A stretch of 37,155 nt of DNA from Rhodospirillales bacterium (GTDB lineage: Bacteria; Pseudomonadota; Alphaproteobacteria; Rhodospirillales; UBA2165). Positions 35,286-37,155 of the stretch are shown in pieces. The notes under the pieces are model-generated. The model was not told where the DNA came from. It saw only the letters and a list, made by a program, of their open reading frames with translations, and searched no databases. Position 1 is the stretch's first letter. Every line of letters begins with the position of its first letter. Location of the stretch: assembly GCA_028345065.1 (NCBI GenBank), contig JAOMCN010000022.1:1-37155 (forward strand), given 5' to 3'. The translations under genes and the position numbers were made by a program.

Positions 35286-36615
35286 TTAACTCAATGTCTG
35301 CAGCAGTCCTATGCTGAGCCACGGATAGGCAACGATCAGGATCAGGATCAGTAACATGATAAACGCAAACGGAAAGGCTCCATAAAAAATATGAGCCAAC
35401 GTGATGGATGGATCCCTGATGGTGCTCTTGATTGTATAACAAGATATTCCCAAGGGTGGGGTCAAAAGTCCAATCTCTGCGCCGATCACTGTGACAATTC
35501 CAAACCAGACAATATCACCTCCGAGGATTTCAACTGAATTTAAAAACAGCGGTACTACGATCAATATGATTGATGCTGTTTCAATGATGGTACCAAGTAG
35601 CACCATTAGCACCACATAGATGACCATGAGGCCAGTCATCCCTAGGTTCAAGCTGATTAGCCATTCGCTGAATAAAGTAGGTAAAGCAGCGATGCCAAGC
35701 ATACGGCTATACATTGATGCGGCAATGATGAGGAAAAGAATTGCAGCGGTGATCTGGCCAGTCTCAACCAGAACACGCCAGAACCCCTGCAAGGTTAACC
35801 GTCTTTTCAGGAGACCAATAGCCAGCGCGCCTGCGGAACCTGCTGCACCGGCTTCCTCAGGGGAGAACCAGCCAGTATAGATCCCGCCGAGAACGAGGAC
35901 TACAAGGAATAACACTGGGGTCAGAAGTTTATTGATTTCGACAAGCCCCATCATGGGTTCCGCGTCATCATCTGACAGTTCTGTCGAGCCACCGATGAAT
36001 TTTGGAACAGCGTAGGAAATCACCACGATGCCGCATATAAAAGCCGTAGCAAGTAGGATGCCGGGGATAAAACCCGCAATGAACATATGGCCGACCGATT
36101 GTTCTGCTACGATCGCATATATTATCAACATTGAAGACGGTGGTATCAGCATGCCGAGGACAGAACTCCCCGCCACCACGCCCACGGAAAATTGTCTTGT
36201 GTAACCGAAGCGTCTCATTTCGGGTACCGCAATTCGGGGTGAAGACGGAGGCAGATGCTATTGAAGAGCCGGTAATAGACGCAAACATAGCGTTTGCTGC
36301 CACTGTTGCCATCCCTAGTCCTCCACGGATCCGTCGGAAGAACTGGTGAGCAACCTTATAGATGTCTGCGCCTAACCCAATCTCAGCGGAGACAATCCCC
36401 ATCAGTGCAAATAAAGGTATATTTGCGAAGACAGCATGAGCGATCGTATCGTGAGTGGCTGCAGCTAAGAGGCTGATTGCAATGTCAATCGACTCACGAC
36501 TGATCCAAACCCCAATGAACGAGACAAGGCCAAGCGCTATCGCGACGTGGATGCCGGCATAGATAAGGAATAAAATTATGATAACGGAAGCGATGCCGAC
36601 TTCGACGCCACTCAT
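35286..36615 (-). pseudogene. dctM: TRAP transporter large permease (DctM), system 2, with a frameshift
   Basis: Two overlapping frames give one DctM. The N-terminal part starts at ATG 36615 (SGVEVGIASVIIILF...) and reads FANIPLFALMGI and ASITGSSIASASVFT. The C-terminal part has VPEMRRFGYTRQFSVGVVAG, GMLIPPSSM and FSPEEAGAAGSAGAL. The switch lies at the GGGG at 36236-36239: one base fewer restores FTRIAVPEMRRFGY, the family sequence. Without that base the product would be about 442 residues, normal for DctM. It may be a real broken gene or a homopolymer/assembly error near the end of this sequence. It lies 12 bp after dctQ and would lose function if the frameshift is real. Confidence 0.82.
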
Positions 36616-36627
36616 CGGACAGTCTCT

Positions 36628-37155
36628 CTAGTCCTGCGAGTTGAGAAGGCGGCAATAATCCGCCAGAATTATTATGAACTGGACCATAGTTACAGCTACT
36701 CCGATGACGATAATCAGCGCGATTGGCCATACGGGTGCTGTGAACATGCCTTCGACACCGATGTAATAATTATCTTTCCAGGCATCAATCAAATACGGAA
36801 CGCTGCCCCAGATTATGAGTCCCATAAATACAGCGCCGATAGCGTAGGTGAGTACCGCCAGTATGTAACCAGCAACAATATTTTTTTTTAACAATTGGTT
36901 GAATAAACCATCCGAACGGGTGAGGACACCGCGTCGCAACGAGTCGGCAAGTTGCAGAAAGACGATACCGATGACTGAAATTTCTATCATCTCAATGACA
37001 CCAATGATCGGTTTGTTAAAGGCCGATCGGCCTATGGCTTCAACATTAATAAGAATCATGAGAACTACTATCCAACAGGATCCCGCGGCGTTCATTCCGC
37101 CGACGAGTGACGCGAATAGACGGAGAGGAGCGCTGGGTATCCGCTCCCCTCCGTC
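36628..37155 (-). CDS. dctQ: TRAP transporter small permease (DctQ), system 2, 5' partial
   Basis: The frame stays open upstream of the ATG at 37095 to the window edge, with LRLFASLVGGMNAAGSC as the expected start of helix 1, so the 5' end lies outside. The visible sequence has ILINVEAIGRSAFNKPIIGVIEMIEISVIGIVFLQL, typical of the DctQ first half, and two further helices. DctQ supports the large permease encoded 12 bp downstream. The cognate substrate-binding protein is not in the window and probably lies to the right. Confidence 0.88.
   Translation of the reverse strand, partial: DGGERIPSAPLRLFASLVGGMNAAGSCWIVVLMILINVEAIGRSAFNKPIIGVIEMIEISVIGIVFLQLADSLRRGVLTRSDGLFNQLLKKNIVAGYILAVLTYAIGAVFMGLIIWGSVPYLIDAWKDNYYIGVEGMFTAPVWPIALIIVIGVAVTMVQFIIILADYCRLLNSQD

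Overview
The window looks like a chromosomal segment of an uncultured, probably marine, alphaproteobacterium. The evidence is gene content and order: an ArsR/methyltransferase regulator followed by metF and metH, a two-gene mlaA-mlaC unit, an adrenodoxin-reductase-type FprA, two TRAP transporters, and many small catabolic genes in moderately AT-rich DNA. No phage, insertion sequence, CRISPR array, tRNA or rRNA was recognised. The taxonomic placement is inference.

Layout. 1-1440: C-terminal part of an aryl-CoA flavin monooxygenase/Old-Yellow-Enzyme fusion that enters from the left. 1502-2494: SMR efflux pump and a CDKN3-like protein phosphatase. 2495-5684: PiT phosphate transporter behind a triple Pho-box-like repeat, then a secreted di-heme MauG/MbnH-type enzyme. 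5776-8947: ettA, then convergent mlaA-mlaC. 9363-14952: a methionine-cycle operon (SahR-like ArsR-methyltransferase, metF, metH) behind an AT-rich dyad. 15082-18312: uvrD/pcrA-type helicase and prmA. 18344-21897: a small membrane ORF, fprA, pcaF-like thiolase, and phhB. 22064-27314: a minus-strand catabolic and transport stretch (DMT permease, FAD-linked dehydrogenase, FAH hydrolase, cupin, second DMT permease). 27581-28756: a secreted coiled-coil protein with nearly identical 105-bp repeats, and a small ORF. 29018-37155: TRAP system 1 (P-Q-M), a selenocysteine-type peroxiredoxin-like gene, SMP-30, ChaC, a VOC protein, and TRAP system 2 (M with a frameshift, Q running off the right end).

The most notable item is at 32078-32557. 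An ordinary reading starts only at a TTG at 32231, but the true frame opens at an ATG with a good ribosome binding site at 32078 and crosses one in-frame TGA (32210-32212). That TGA sits exactly where Cys is expected in the family motif GHWCPYC, giving GHW-U-PYC. A plausible bacterial SECIS hairpin follows. This predicts a selenoprotein and hence a Sec-decoding organism.

The genes suggest a heterotroph that imports organic acids through TRAP systems, degrades aromatic CoA thioesters and other carboxylic acids (monooxygenase fusion, thiolase, FAH, SMP-30, FAD-linked dehydrogenase), makes methionine with cobalamin, and carries thiol and selenol redox functions. The links between these genes are inferred from neighbourhood only.
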